A stretch of 64,000 nucleotides of DNA from an uncultured SAR86 cluster bacterium. GTDB taxonomy: Bacteria; Pseudomonadota; Gammaproteobacteria; Magnimaribacterales; D2472. Made by a program: the position numbers and the translations under genes. Location: NCBI GenBank assembly GCA_902612915.1, contig CACMFH010000006.1, positions 19,047-83,046 of the forward strand, read 5' to 3'. Below are positions 18,399-27,976 of the stretch, piece by piece (positions within the stretch are counted from its first letter, which is position 1; every line of letters begins with the position of its first letter). The notes under the pieces were generated by a model. The model saw nothing but the letters and a program-made list of their open reading frames with translations. It was not told the DNA's origin and ran no database searches.

Positions 18399-20107
18399 AC
18401 TGATACAGCTGCATTTGGTCTTCTTAAATCAGCAAAACCATATTTTACACCTTCAGATATATGTATACTTTGAGTGCTGCCAATTGTATTTTCATATTCT
18501 GTCTTATGGCCCATACTTGTCAGTCTTCTAATAATATCTCTACTTACTGTCCTCTCATGTTCAAGACCTTCATAAGGCCAATCTTTATGAATTCTTGGTA
18601 GCATAGTTGCTTCACCGATATCTAAATTAAAATCTATAACACCTGTAATTACTCTAAGGATTGCAGCTGGAATATCAGATCCACCTGGAGAACCAGTTAT
18701 TAAAAATAAATCATCATTTTTATCAAATATAATTGTTGGTGCCATTGTGCTCATTGGTTTTTTTCCAGGCTCAAATCTATTGCCTGGACTAGCGCCCCTT
18801 CCAATATCATTTTTATCACCGTATCTATAAGCAAAATTATTCATTTGACTATTCATTAATATTCCTGTTCCAGGAATTGTCACTCCAGAACCAAAAGATA
18901 GTCCAAGCGTATAAGTATTTGATACTGCATTTCCCTCTTTATCAACTATTGAGAAATGAGTTGTGTCCTTGCTTTCTTTTGGTTTTCTAAAAGCCTTTAC
19001 ATCCTCTACTGGACTCGCTTTATTTGAATCAATTGAACTTATAAGCTCTTTAATTCTTTTAGATGATAATAAATCTGAAATTGGAACATTAAAATATTCA
19101 GGATCTCCAACAAAATGAGATCTATTATTATGGCCTCTTCTTAAAGATTCCGCTAAAAAGTGATACGTTTTAGTAGAATCACTTTTATATTTGTTAATAT
19201 CGATATTATTGAGAATAGCTAAAGATGTTAGCAAGGTAATGCCACCTCCCGAAGGAGGAGCAGCTGTAAAAACTTTATGACCTTTATAATTTATTGCAAT
19301 TGGCATTCTAAAAAGAGATTTATAGTTTTTTAAATCTTCATGAGTTATTAATCCATTGTTTTGATTCATTGCATTGACAATCTTGTCAGCAATCTTACCT
19401 TCATAAAAACCTTTAATACCATTTTTTGAAATTTCCTTAAATGTATTAGCTAGGTCAGGTCTTCTCATAATTGAAAATTCTTCTAAAGGCTCATCATCTT
19501 TATAATAAATAGAGTAAGATTCTTTATCGCTTTTTAGTTGTGGTGTTACACCAATGACATAGCTTAGGTCACTAGAAACAACTATACCCTCTTCAGCTTG
19601 AGCAATAACAGGTTTCATAATTTCTTGAAGTTCTAATCTCCCAAAGTTTTTATGCGCCTCTAGTAATCCATAAACGGTTCCGGGAACTGCTGAGGCTAAA
19701 TATGTATAATCCACCCTCTCCCATATTTTTGAATTTCTATCAGGTATTTTTTTTGTTCCAAGCAACTTTTCGATCGATGCATTTTTTGGTGATTTACTTC
19801 TATAGTCAATATAGAAGATTTCATCTTTTTCTTTTATGTAAATGAGCATAAAACCACCGCCACCCAAGTTACCTGCCCGAGGTAAAGTGGTAGCAAGAGA
19901 AAAACCTACAGCAACCGCAGCATCAACTGCATTACCTCCCATATCTAAAATTTCTACACCAATATCAGATGAAAGAATATTTTGGCTTACAACCATTCCG
20001 CTCTTGCTAGAAGTTGGATGAAATGGATGAGGATAATCTATATAGTCTTGTCCAGAATTTAGATAAGAAAAAAATAAAATAAAACTTAGGAATCTTATCA
20101 TTATCAT
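18386..20107 (-). CDS. ggt: Gamma-glutamyltransferase (glutathione hydrolase), periplasmic
   Basis: A 573-residue Ntn-hydrolase precursor with a signal peptide (about 1-19). GGNAVDAAVAVGF, LGGGGFMLIY and AAPPSGGGI are in the large subunit; the autocleavage site is the Thr of TTHFSIVDKEGNAVSNTY near residue 380, which becomes the nucleophile of the small subunit. GSPGGSDIPAAIL supplies the later substrate-binding loop. The enzyme splits the gamma-glutamyl bond of glutathione and related peptides. Its start overlaps the stop of the upstream transporter by one base (translation coupling), and a second ATG two codons later is possible. Confidence 0.96.
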   Translation of the reverse strand: MIMIRFLSFILFFSYLNSGQDYIDYPHPFHPTSSKSGMVVSQNILSSDIGVEILDMGGNAVDAAVAVGFSLATTLPRAGNLGGGGFMLIYIKEKDEIFYIDYRSKSPKNASIEKLLGTKKIPDRNSKIWERVDYTYLASAVPGTVYGLLEAHKNFGRLELQEIMKPVIAQAEEGIVVSSDLSYVIGVTPQLKSDKESYSIYYKDDEPLEEFSIMRRPDLANTFKEISKNGIKGFYEGKIADKIVNAMNQNNGLITHEDLKNYKSLFRMPIAINYKGHKVFTAAPPSGGGITLLTSLAILNNIDINKYKSDSTKTYHFLAESLRRGHNNRSHFVGDPEYFNVPISDLLSSKRIKELISSIDSNKASPVEDVKAFRKPKESKDTTHFSIVDKEGNAVSNTYTLGLSFGSGVTIPGTGILMNSQMNNFAYRYGDKNDIGRGASPGNRFEPGKKPMSTMAPTIIFDKNDDLFLITGSPGGSDIPAAILRVITGVIDFNLDIGEATMLPRIHKDWPYEGLEHERTVSRDIIRRLTSMGHKTEYENTIGSTQSIHISEGVKYGFADLRRPNAAVSVQTN

Positions 20108-21543
20108 TAAAAAATAAGTGGTGCAAAATAGTAGGCAAAAATTGTTACAACCAAGATTCCAACTATATTTAAGGCAAAACCAGCTCTCATCATGGTTGCA
20201 ATTGTAAATTTATTAGAACCATAAACTATTGCATTTGGTGGAGTTGCTACTGGCAGCATAAATGCACAGCTTGCTGCTAGACATACCGGAACTGTAAGAG
20301 AAACAGGTAAAACTCCTATTGCAATAGCTAATGCACCAAATACAGGTAAAAAAGTTGTTGTAGTTGTTACATTACTAGTTATTTCTGTTAGGAAAATTAT
20401 CAATGTTGCTACTGCCAAAATAAGAAGTATTGGCGGTACAGTGCTTAATATTAAAAGACTATTTCCAATCCAAATACCTAAACCACTTGAGCTTATTTGT
20501 GCGGCCAAAGACAAACCACCACCAAATAGTATCAAAAGCCCCCATGGCAAATCTTTTGATTTTTCCCATTGAAGTAGGTCACCTTTTTTTGAAGCTGATG
20601 GAGTCATAAAAATAAGTATTGCAGCAATAATAGCTATACCTGCATCTGTTAAACCTGAGAGGAAATCAATTCTGTTAAGCAGTGTACGAAACACCCAGGC
20701 AAAAACAGCTAACCCAAAAATAACAGAAATTCTTTTTTCATCTTTTGTGAAACTGCCCATATTAGAAAGCATTGACTTTAATTCGTTTCGCGCATCATTA
20801 GTAGCAACAAAATTAATTGGGAATACATATTTTGTTAAGAGTACCCAGGCACTGAATAACATTATTGTTGCTAGTGGTACACCCAACATCATCCAATCAA
20901 ACATTGAGATCTCAACACCGTAAGTATCTTGCATAAATGCACTAAATACTATGTTAGGAGCAGTTCCTATTAATGTTGACATACCACCAATAGTAGCGGC
21001 ATAGGCAATACCTAAGAGTAGTGCTGTATCAAAATTCGATCTATCTTTATCTGTTATGCCTGGAATTGTTTCTGACATGACTCCACATACAGCCAATCCA
21101 ATAGGTAAAAGCATTAGCGTTGTTGAAGTATTCATGACCCACATACTTATAAGAGCAGCAACAAGCATGAAGCCTCCTACAAGTCTTCTTCCACTGGATC
21201 CAACTAATATAATCATTTTTAAAGCTATTCTTTTATGAAGACCAGAACTTTCAATACCAAGTGCCAACATAAATCCACCTAAAAAAAGATATATATTTTT
21301 ATTAGCATATGGAACTGCTGCATTTTCAAATGAAGTGACACCTAGTAATGGAAAAAGTGCCAGAGGAAGTAAAGCCGTAATTGCAACGGGAACTGTTTCA
21401 GTTGCCCACCAAATTGCCATAAGAACAGCAACTGCTGCTACATCCCATCCTATCTCACTTAATCCAGATGGTGCTGGAGAAAACATCATTATAAGAAATA
21501 TTGCTATTCCAATGCTAAATCCTTTTTTCTTATATGCGGACAT
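20107..21543 (-). CDS. DASS/SLC13-type sodium-coupled di- or tricarboxylate transporter
   Basis: A polytopic inner-membrane protein of 478 residues with about a dozen hydrophobic helices. WATETVPVAITALLPL and the two Ser-Asn-Thr-like ion and substrate sites (MNTSTTLMLLPI and TEITSNVTTTTTFLPV) are hallmarks of the divalent anion:Na+ symporter family. The frame extends to a TTG at 21561, but the ATG at 21541-21543 is the likelier start because the TTG lies at the edge of a terminator. It is coupled to ggt, so a dicarboxylate, glutamate-like or peptide-derived substrate is plausible. Confidence 0.92.
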   Translation of the reverse strand: MSAYKKKGFSIGIAIFLIMMFSPAPSGLSEIGWDVAAVAVLMAIWWATETVPVAITALLPLALFPLLGVTSFENAAVPYANKNIYLFLGGFMLALGIESSGLHKRIALKMIILVGSSGRRLVGGFMLVAALISMWVMNTSTTLMLLPIGLAVCGVMSETIPGITDKDRSNFDTALLLGIAYAATIGGMSTLIGTAPNIVFSAFMQDTYGVEISMFDWMMLGVPLATIMLFSAWVLLTKYVFPINFVATNDARNELKSMLSNMGSFTKDEKRISVIFGLAVFAWVFRTLLNRIDFLSGLTDAGIAIIAAILIFMTPSASKKGDLLQWEKSKDLPWGLLILFGGGLSLAAQISSSGLGIWIGNSLLILSTVPPILLILAVATLIIFLTEITSNVTTTTTFLPVFGALAIAIGVLPVSLTVPVCLAASCAFMLPVATPPNAIVYGSNKFTIATMMRAGFALNIVGILVVTIFAYYFAPLIF

Positions 21544-21559
21544 TAAATTATTATAAGAC

Positions 21560-21586
21560 AAAAAAAAGGGAGCTGGCGCTCCCTTT
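21560..21586 (-). terminator. Intrinsic terminator of the second TonB receptor gene
   Basis: AAAGGGAGC pairs with GCTCCCTTT around a four-base loop, and the minus-strand transcript continues with eight T (21567 to 21560). It sits 15 bases after the receptor stop and just before the transporter ATG, so the transporter probably needs its own promoter or readthrough. Confidence 0.92.
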
Positions 21587-21600
21587 AAAATTTTTGATGT

Positions 21601-24558
21601 TTAGAATCTAACCCTTAATTCTAATTGATGAATCATTCCAAGATCTTGGTGAATATCTGAGAAATATCCTTGATATCCATCTGCAAGAGGAGCTCTTTCA
21701 TCTTCAAAGTTTTTGATTGTGTACTTAACTCTGGCATCTTTTCCATCTAAATCAAATTTTGCCCATAAAGCTAAATCTTGTGTAGTCATTTCGGGGATAA
21801 TATATCCTCTTCCATTAACTGTGCCAAATTTAGATTGAATAAAGTCTCCTTTAGTTAAAGAAGAAAGAGAAGCACCCCAATTTCCACCGTTATAGTAGAT
21901 TTTGTATGAATGCTTTTCTTCAATGTTACCGTCTTTCCCTAATAAATCTCCAAATCCTTGAAGTGGAATATTTTCTGGAATAGTGCCGTTATCTTTTAAA
22001 GCTTGCATTTGAGCAAACTGAGATGTAGCTTCTTGATCGAATTCATCAGTAAATGACCCATTGTATTTAAATGTAAAGTCGCCAATTGAATAAACGATAG
22101 CAACGTCCATTCCCTCTATAGTTCTTGTAGCAAGGTTAAGGTACTCGTCGGTGACCTGATTAACCTGTCCCCTTGGACAAATTCCGGCTGCAGCAAAAGC
22201 TGAATCAAGAGATACTTCTGATCCATCTGTTAATTCAAGATCATCTTCACCATCATAAGGATCTAAACCAGTTAGAGCAGAGTTACCTATAAAAGTAGAA
22301 CAATTACTATTACCAGCTAGAATTCTCAAAGCTAAGTCATATACTGTATGATTTTCTCTACCAAACAATCCTATTGTGTCTTCTTTTTCAATTGACCATA
22401 AGTCAGCAGTAACAGTAAGACCATCTAAGAATGATGGCTGTAAAACAATACCTACAGACGAGTTGGTTGACTTTTCAGATTCAAGTCCATCATCAACAGA
22501 TTTGGCTTTACTGTATCTTTGTACGGTTTGATCCCAGTCATCAGCACCGATATATTTATATACAAAGTCTTCACGAGTAGCAACACGAGTCACCTCTTGT
22601 TGGTGGATTTGTATTAAGTTTGGAGCTCTAAGAGAAGTTGAAACTGATCCCCTTATAAGAACGCCATCAGTAACATCCCAACCTATCGCAAATTTACCAA
22701 CAGTAGTTGAACCAACATTTTCAACATCTTCGTATCTAACTGCTGCTTGAGCATTAATTGACTCTGTTACAGGAATTTGCATTTCCATAAATAATGAATC
22801 AGTATTCCTTTGACCGACTGTGTCTGTTGACGGACTACTTCCTATAACAGCAGAAACAAATGGATGAGTAAGACCACTGTAACCAGTGTATTCAACTGTT
22901 CCATCAAGCAATGGATCTCTATCATCGAGATATGATTCGAATCTATACTCACCACCAATAAGCATAGCTACATCACCAGCTTTAGTAGAGAATACGTCTG
23001 GTTTTGAAAATTTAAAATCCAAAATTCTTAATTTACTAGTATCATTTCTATAAACATCAACAAGTGCTCTTTCGATGTTTTGATCAGTTGCAGAGAAAGG
23101 ATTGATAGCCGCTGCAGTAGAGTCATTTAAACCAGCAACAAGCTCATGTGCGCTAATTCTGTTTGCTGTTGTATCTTCCATGGTAGCTTTACTAATTACA
23201 ATACCAGTATCCCAATCCCATCCAGAATCTAATTCACCTCTAAAACCTAATACAAGTCTGTATGTATCTTTTTCGTTATGAACTTTTCTTTGAACAGTGC
23301 TTGGACGCCATCCGTCAACAAACCATCTTCTGTTGACATCAGCTCCAGTAGCATCTTCAATTTGCTGAGCCCAGTAATTCTGATCAATATAGAACTTTTG
23401 AACTGAGAAAATACCACCAGATTCTTTATTCTTTTCATACTCAGAACTATATTTACCAAGTTCAAGATACATTTCATTACCACTTTTCATTTCGTGGTTA
23501 ACAAACATAAATAGGTTATGTCGTTCTAACTCACCTCTTGCGTCTCTTAGTAGATTAACGTTTTGATAATATCCTGAACCAGAAGTATCTGGATGTAAAC
23601 AAGTACCATAGCCAGTGCTAATAGTGTCTGAACCACCATTACAAGTTGTAACAGGTGTTCCAGTAAGTGCATCAATAGCAATTTCTGGAATTATTTGAGT
23701 TTCACCTCTGCTGTCAGTGAAGAAATCTCTTCCTGATCTGTCTAACTGCATGTATCTGTAAGAATAACAATTTCTTAAATTGCTATTTCCTCTAAAATCT
23801 TCGTTCTCAGAACTGACATCTTGTCTGTAATCACATCGAGACCATCTTGAATCCTCAGTAGCTGGAAGCCTGTCTCTTTGATAGTAATCATAGGCGATAC
23901 TTACATTAGTAGCTCCACCATTAAAATCTTTACCCCACTTAAAGTTTAATCTGTCTCCAGCACCTGGATCAAAATTTTTAAATTCAGAGGTTCTTACCCT
24001 AAATTCCATTCCAACATAATCTGTGTCGAGAACATTGTTAACAACACCAGCAACAGCGTCAGCACCATAGATAGCGGAAGCTCCGTCTCTTAAGACTTCA
24101 ACTCTATCTAAGTTAAGAACTGGTATAGCCTGGGAGTTTACTGTCATAGTAGGAATATAGTCCTCACCAATAAGCTCAGTTTGATAACCAGCGTTATTGA
24201 CCAACCTTCTTCCGTTAAGAAGCACAAGAGTATTACCTACTCCCATATTTCTTAAGTTATATGCTCCAACGTCACCCCTTGCAGCGTTAACACCACCAGA
24301 AGTTTCTTCTGATTCGTTAAAAAAGTTATTTCCTTGCTCTACTAAATTTTCAAGTAATTCATCACCCGAATCAATACCAAGAGCATCGACATCTTCAGCA
24401 CTAATAATAGATACTGGAAGTACTCCTGTAATTTTAGCTCCCTTTATTTGAGAACCAACAACCACAACTTCTTCTACATCACTGTCTGAACTGTCTTGAG
24501 CTAATAACGCGAAAGGCATTAAAAGCATTAGCGAAAGTAAAAATTTTATGTTTTTCAT
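21601..24558 (-). CDS. TonB-dependent outer membrane receptor (large)
   Basis: A 985-residue receptor if started at the ATG at 24556-24558, which has AAGGGG five to ten bases upstream and gives a clean signal peptide (MKNIKFLLSLMLLMPFALLAQ); an upstream in-frame ATG lacks these. The mature protein begins DSSDSDVEEVVVVGSQI with the TonB box, then a plug domain (NLRNMGVGNTLVLLNGRR, VEVLRDGASAIYGADAVAGVVN) and a long barrel ending ELRVRF. RAPNLIQIHQQEV is the barrel motif. The N-terminus closely matches the receptor at 12522-15302, although the barrels differ. The ligand is unknown. Confidence 0.95.
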   Translation of the reverse strand: MKNIKFLLSLMLLMPFALLAQDSSDSDVEEVVVVGSQIKGAKITGVLPVSIISAEDVDALGIDSGDELLENLVEQGNNFFNESEETSGGVNAARGDVGAYNLRNMGVGNTLVLLNGRRLVNNAGYQTELIGEDYIPTMTVNSQAIPVLNLDRVEVLRDGASAIYGADAVAGVVNNVLDTDYVGMEFRVRTSEFKNFDPGAGDRLNFKWGKDFNGGATNVSIAYDYYQRDRLPATEDSRWSRCDYRQDVSSENEDFRGNSNLRNCYSYRYMQLDRSGRDFFTDSRGETQIIPEIAIDALTGTPVTTCNGGSDTISTGYGTCLHPDTSGSGYYQNVNLLRDARGELERHNLFMFVNHEMKSGNEMYLELGKYSSEYEKNKESGGIFSVQKFYIDQNYWAQQIEDATGADVNRRWFVDGWRPSTVQRKVHNEKDTYRLVLGFRGELDSGWDWDTGIVISKATMEDTTANRISAHELVAGLNDSTAAAINPFSATDQNIERALVDVYRNDTSKLRILDFKFSKPDVFSTKAGDVAMLIGGEYRFESYLDDRDPLLDGTVEYTGYSGLTHPFVSAVIGSSPSTDTVGQRNTDSLFMEMQIPVTESINAQAAVRYEDVENVGSTTVGKFAIGWDVTDGVLIRGSVSTSLRAPNLIQIHQQEVTRVATREDFVYKYIGADDWDQTVQRYSKAKSVDDGLESEKSTNSSVGIVLQPSFLDGLTVTADLWSIEKEDTIGLFGRENHTVYDLALRILAGNSNCSTFIGNSALTGLDPYDGEDDLELTDGSEVSLDSAFAAAGICPRGQVNQVTDEYLNLATRTIEGMDVAIVYSIGDFTFKYNGSFTDEFDQEATSQFAQMQALKDNGTIPENIPLQGFGDLLGKDGNIEEKHSYKIYYNGGNWGASLSSLTKGDFIQSKFGTVNGRGYIIPEMTTQDLALWAKFDLDGKDARVKYTIKNFEDERAPLADGYQGYFSDIHQDLGMIHQLELRVRF

Positions 24559-24653
24559 AGATATCCCCTTAAAAAAACGCGTTTTATGCAAATATTATAG
24601 GCATTTGATGGTTTATATGTCTACTTTTGTGGCTATTTTTAAATATAAAAAAA

Positions 24654-26042
24654 TTAACTTAAATAGCTAAGCAAGTTTGATATACGCTCCAAAGACTTAT
24701 TTTTACCAAATAAAAACAAGGTCAATCCAAGACCTGGAGATTTGGTTGATCCTGTCAAAGATATTCTTATAGGTTGATTTACGGCGGGAACAGATAATCC
24801 TTTTTCTGATTGATAGTTTTTAAGAATGTTATCAATGTTGTCTTGATTCCAGTCATCCAATCCATTTAACAATACTTTTAGTTCTTCCAGTATTGATTTG
24901 TCAGATATAAATTTTTCTATGGCTTTTTCGTCATATTCATTAATATCTTTATAGTAAGGTATCAATGACTTTGCTATTCCTGAAAAGGTATTATCAGATG
25001 TTCTCATAGCTTCAATCAGTTGATCAGACTTTTCATGATCTTCAATATTAATTTCCAATGCTTGTAAAAATGGTTGTAATTGTTCTTTAAAACTTTCTAG
25101 TGACAAATTTGCAAGATGTTGAGAATTCAACCAATCTAATTTTGTAATGTCAAAAATTGCACCAGCTTTTTGAACATCTTTTATATTAAATTCCTTTATA
25201 AGATCATTCATATAAAAAACATCATTTTCACCCTGAGACCATCCTAATCTGGCTAAAGTATTTAAGATTGCTGAATCAAGATATCCCTTCTCACGATATT
25301 CTTCTAGACTTGTAGCTGCATTTCTTTTTGAAAGTCTTTTTTTATCAGTTCCAAGCACCAGAGGTAAATGAGCATACTCTAATTCTGGATAACCTAAAGC
25401 ATTTTGAATATGAATTTGTCTTGGAGTGTTACTTATATGATCTTCTCCTCTGATTACAGTTGTGACCTTTTGTTCATAATCATCAACAACATTACATAAA
25501 TGATATGTTGGAGAACCATCACTTCTCAGCAATATAAGATCATCCAACTCATTGTTATTAAAAATAATTTCTCCCCTTATTAAGTCTTTTACAATAATTT
25601 CACCATTTTCAGGAGTTGCTAACCTTAAAACAGTCTTATCAGATCTTTCTAATCCAAGATTTCTACTTCTACCGTCATACATTGGTTTTTTGCCAGTTGC
25701 AGTTTGTGCCTTCCTCATTTCTTCAAGTTCCTCTTGAGAGCAATCACACCAATATGCATTGCCAGACTGCAAAATTTTCTCAGCAGCTTTCAAATATATC
25801 TCATTTCTTTCAGATTGATTGATTGGATCTTCATCAGGCTCAAGCCCAATCGATGTAAGATTATCAAGTATATTTTTTTCATATTCTTTAGTGGATCTTT
25901 CAGTATCAGTATCTTCAATCCTTATTAAAAATTTTCCATTATTTTGTTTTGCATACACATAATTAAATAATGCAGTCCTCACACCTCCAATGTGGAGAGT
26001 ACCAGTTGGGCTTGGAGCAAATCTTGTAACAATAGCTTTCAT
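24654..26042 (-). CDS. gltX: Glutamyl-tRNA synthetase
   Basis: Charges tRNA-Glu with glutamate. The 462-residue class I synthetase has the HIGH-type motif PSPTGTLHIGG near residues 10-20, RIEDTD, CDCSQEELEEMR (remnant of a zinc-binding insertion), VIRGEDHISNTPRQ and the KMSKS-type motif KKRLSKR near residue 240. The C-terminal anticodon-binding region is present and total length is typical. It overlaps dnaQ by 4 bases on the same strand, so it is probably translated from the rnhA-dnaQ-gltX transcript. Confidence 0.97.
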   Translation of the reverse strand: MKAIVTRFAPSPTGTLHIGGVRTALFNYVYAKQNNGKFLIRIEDTDTERSTKEYEKNILDNLTSIGLEPDEDPINQSERNEIYLKAAEKILQSGNAYWCDCSQEELEEMRKAQTATGKKPMYDGRSRNLGLERSDKTVLRLATPENGEIIVKDLIRGEIIFNNNELDDLILLRSDGSPTYHLCNVVDDYEQKVTTVIRGEDHISNTPRQIHIQNALGYPELEYAHLPLVLGTDKKRLSKRNAATSLEEYREKGYLDSAILNTLARLGWSQGENDVFYMNDLIKEFNIKDVQKAGAIFDITKLDWLNSQHLANLSLESFKEQLQPFLQALEINIEDHEKSDQLIEAMRTSDNTFSGIAKSLIPYYKDINEYDEKAIEKFISDKSILEELKVLLNGLDDWNQDNIDNILKNYQSEKGLSVPAVNQPIRISLTGSTKSPGLGLTLFLFGKNKSLERISNLLSYLS

Positions 26043-26758
26043 TTAAAATTTCTCCATATTGTTTTATTAGAATATTTTTTTTCAATTTCACTAATTCTTT
26101 TTTCGTGCTCTTTGAGATCTGATTCTGAGGCGTTAATCGAAGGCAAGCCATTAATTTGGTCAATAATAAGATTTTCGGAGTCTTTATTTTGTTCAGATAA
26201 AGAGTTTCCATTCGATATAAATTCAAATTTACTTTGCCCGCCAGTAAGTTGCATGTAAACATCTGCCAAAATATTGGCATCGAGTAAAGCGCCATGAAAT
26301 GTTCTGTCATAATCAGATACGTTATATCTGCTTGCTAAAGCATCTAAGGAATTTCTTTGTCCTGGAAATTTATCTCGTGCAATTATTAATGAGTCTTCTA
26401 CTTCACATATTTCTTCAATGCTTGGGTAATTAGTTGAGGCAAGCTGCAATTCATTATTTAAAAATCCAAGATCAAAAGGAGCATTGTGTATAACTAGAGT
26501 TGAGCCTTCGATAAAATTTATAAACTCTTCAGCGATTTCATCAAAAAAAGGTTTATCTTCTAGATCAGAATTAGTAATGCCATGGACTTTTGATGCCTCT
26601 TCGTCAATTAATCTTGAGGGATTTAAGTAACTGTGAAAATGTTCTTCTGATTTTTTTCGGTCATTTAAAAGAACAGCGCCAATTTCAATAACACGATGGC
26701 CTTGCTTTACCTCAAGCCCAGTAGTTTCAGTATCTAAAACGATGTATTTTTTTGCCAT
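26039..26758 (-). CDS. dnaQ: DNA polymerase III epsilon subunit, 3'-5' proofreading exonuclease
   Basis: A DEDDh exonuclease of 239 residues. Exo I is VLDTETTG (Asp and Glu ligands), Exo II HNAPFDLGFLN and Exo III FHGALLDANILADVY with the general-base His and last Asp. A C-terminal tail of about 60 residues, weakly conserved in the family, would bind the polymerase subunit. It lies directly after rnhA (2 bases between) as in many gammaproteobacteria. Confidence 0.96.
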   Translation of the reverse strand: MAKKYIVLDTETTGLEVKQGHRVIEIGAVLLNDRKKSEEHFHSYLNPSRLIDEEASKVHGITNSDLEDKPFFDEIAEEFINFIEGSTLVIHNAPFDLGFLNNELQLASTNYPSIEEICEVEDSLIIARDKFPGQRNSLDALASRYNVSDYDRTFHGALLDANILADVYMQLTGGQSKFEFISNGNSLSEQNKDSENLIIDQINGLPSINASESDLKEHEKRISEIEKKYSNKTIWRNFK

Positions 26759-26760
26759 CT

Positions 26761-27192
26761 TTATAAATAATCGATTCCTTTATTAGCAAGTGCGTCTGCT
26801 ATTTCGTTTTTTTCATGACCGGAATGACCTTTTACCCAATTCCATTTTACATTGTGTTTGGTTGTTAATTTATCCAATTCAATCCAAAGATCTTTATTTT
26901 TAACATCTTTTTTTGATGCATTTTTCCAGTTATTTTTTTTCCAATTTTCTATCCAGGAAGTAATTCCATCCATTACATATTTAGAATCAGTAGTAATATT
27001 TACTTCGCAAGATTCTTTTAAGACACTTAAACCATGAATAGCAGCCTTTAACTCCATTTTATTATTAGTAGTATTTTTTTCACCACCGAAATATTCTTTT
27101 GAAATATTTTCATATTCAATAAGCACTCCCCATCCCCCATCTCCAGGATTTCCTCTGCACGCACCATCTGTATAAATATTTACTGTTTTCAT
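26761..27192 (-). CDS. rnhA: Ribonuclease HI
   Basis: Removes RNA from RNA-DNA hybrids. In 143 residues it has all catalytic acids: YTDGACRGNPG (Asp), NNKMELKAAIHGL (Glu), ITTDSKYVMDGI (Asp) and NEIADALANKG (Asp), plus the basic handle KNNWKNASKKDVKN and the active-site His in VKGHSGHEKN. It is divergent from gloB, with only 22 bases between start codons. Confidence 0.97.
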   Translation of the reverse strand: MKTVNIYTDGACRGNPGDGGWGVLIEYENISKEYFGGEKNTTNNKMELKAAIHGLSVLKESCEVNITTDSKYVMDGITSWIENWKKNNWKNASKKDVKNKDLWIELDKLTTKHNVKWNWVKGHSGHEKNEIADALANKGIDYL

Positions 27193-27214
27193 AAATTTAA
27201 ACTAGAATTTGCAT

Positions 27215-27976
27215 ATGTTAAGTGTAGAGCCGATAAAAGCATATACAGATAATTATATTTGGTTAGTATCAACTAATGAAGGGTCAATAGTTGTTGATCC
27301 AGGAGAATCAAAAGAAATTCTTAATCTTATTGATACTAATGAGATTGATTTGAAAGGAGTTCTAATAACTCATCATCATTACGATCATACTAATGGGCTT
27401 CTTGATCTAACCAATAAGATGAATCTTGAAGTATATGGACCTGAAAAAATTGAAGGAATAAACAATATAGTTAATGAATCTGATAAGTTTTCGCTTATAG
27501 GTATTGATTTTGAGGTTATTGAGATTCCAGGTCATACCTTGGATCATCTTGCCTTTTACTCATCTAATAATGAAGACCCAATACTTTTTTGTGGAGATAC
27601 TTTGTTTGCTGGTGGTTGTGGTCGTGTTTTTGAAGGTACATTTGAACAGATGTTTATGTCATTAAAGAAAATTTCAAAATATCCAAAAGAGACAAAAGTT
27701 TTTTGTGGTCATGAATACACTCTTTCAAATTTAAAATTTGCACTGGAAGTAGATAAAGATAATAAAGATCTCATGAATGAATTTAACAATATTGAAAAGT
27801 TAATTTCTTCAGATATTCCCTCTTTACCAACTAATTTAAATAAAGAACTTAAATTAAATCCATTTTTAAGATGTCATGATATTGATATAAAAAATAAAGT
27901 TATTGAAAAATTCGATATCATAGATGATGAATTACAAATATTTACTGCTTTGAGAAAATGGAAAGACAATTTCTAA
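27215..27976 (+). CDS. gloB: Hydroxyacylglutathione hydrolase (glyoxalase II)
   Basis: Hydrolyses S-lactoylglutathione to lactate and glutathione, the second step of methylglyoxal removal. A metallo-beta-lactamase fold protein of 253 residues with THHHYDHTNG, GHTLDHLAFY, FCGDTLFAGGCGR, FCGHEYT and a C-terminal glutathione-binding domain with NPFLR. The frame can open two codons earlier with TTG; the ATG at 27215 is preferred. Its end overlaps mltD by 19 bases. A gloB-rnhA-dnaQ neighbourhood is common in gammaproteobacteria. Confidence 0.96.
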   Translation: MLSVEPIKAYTDNYIWLVSTNEGSIVVDPGESKEILNLIDTNEIDLKGVLITHHHYDHTNGLLDLTNKMNLEVYGPEKIEGINNIVNESDKFSLIGIDFEVIEIPGHTLDHLAFYSSNNEDPILFCGDTLFAGGCGRVFEGTFEQMFMSLKKISKYPKETKVFCGHEYTLSNLKFALEVDKDNKDLMNEFNNIEKLISSDIPSLPTNLNKELKLNPFLRCHDIDIKNKVIEKFDIIDDELQIFTALRKWKDNF

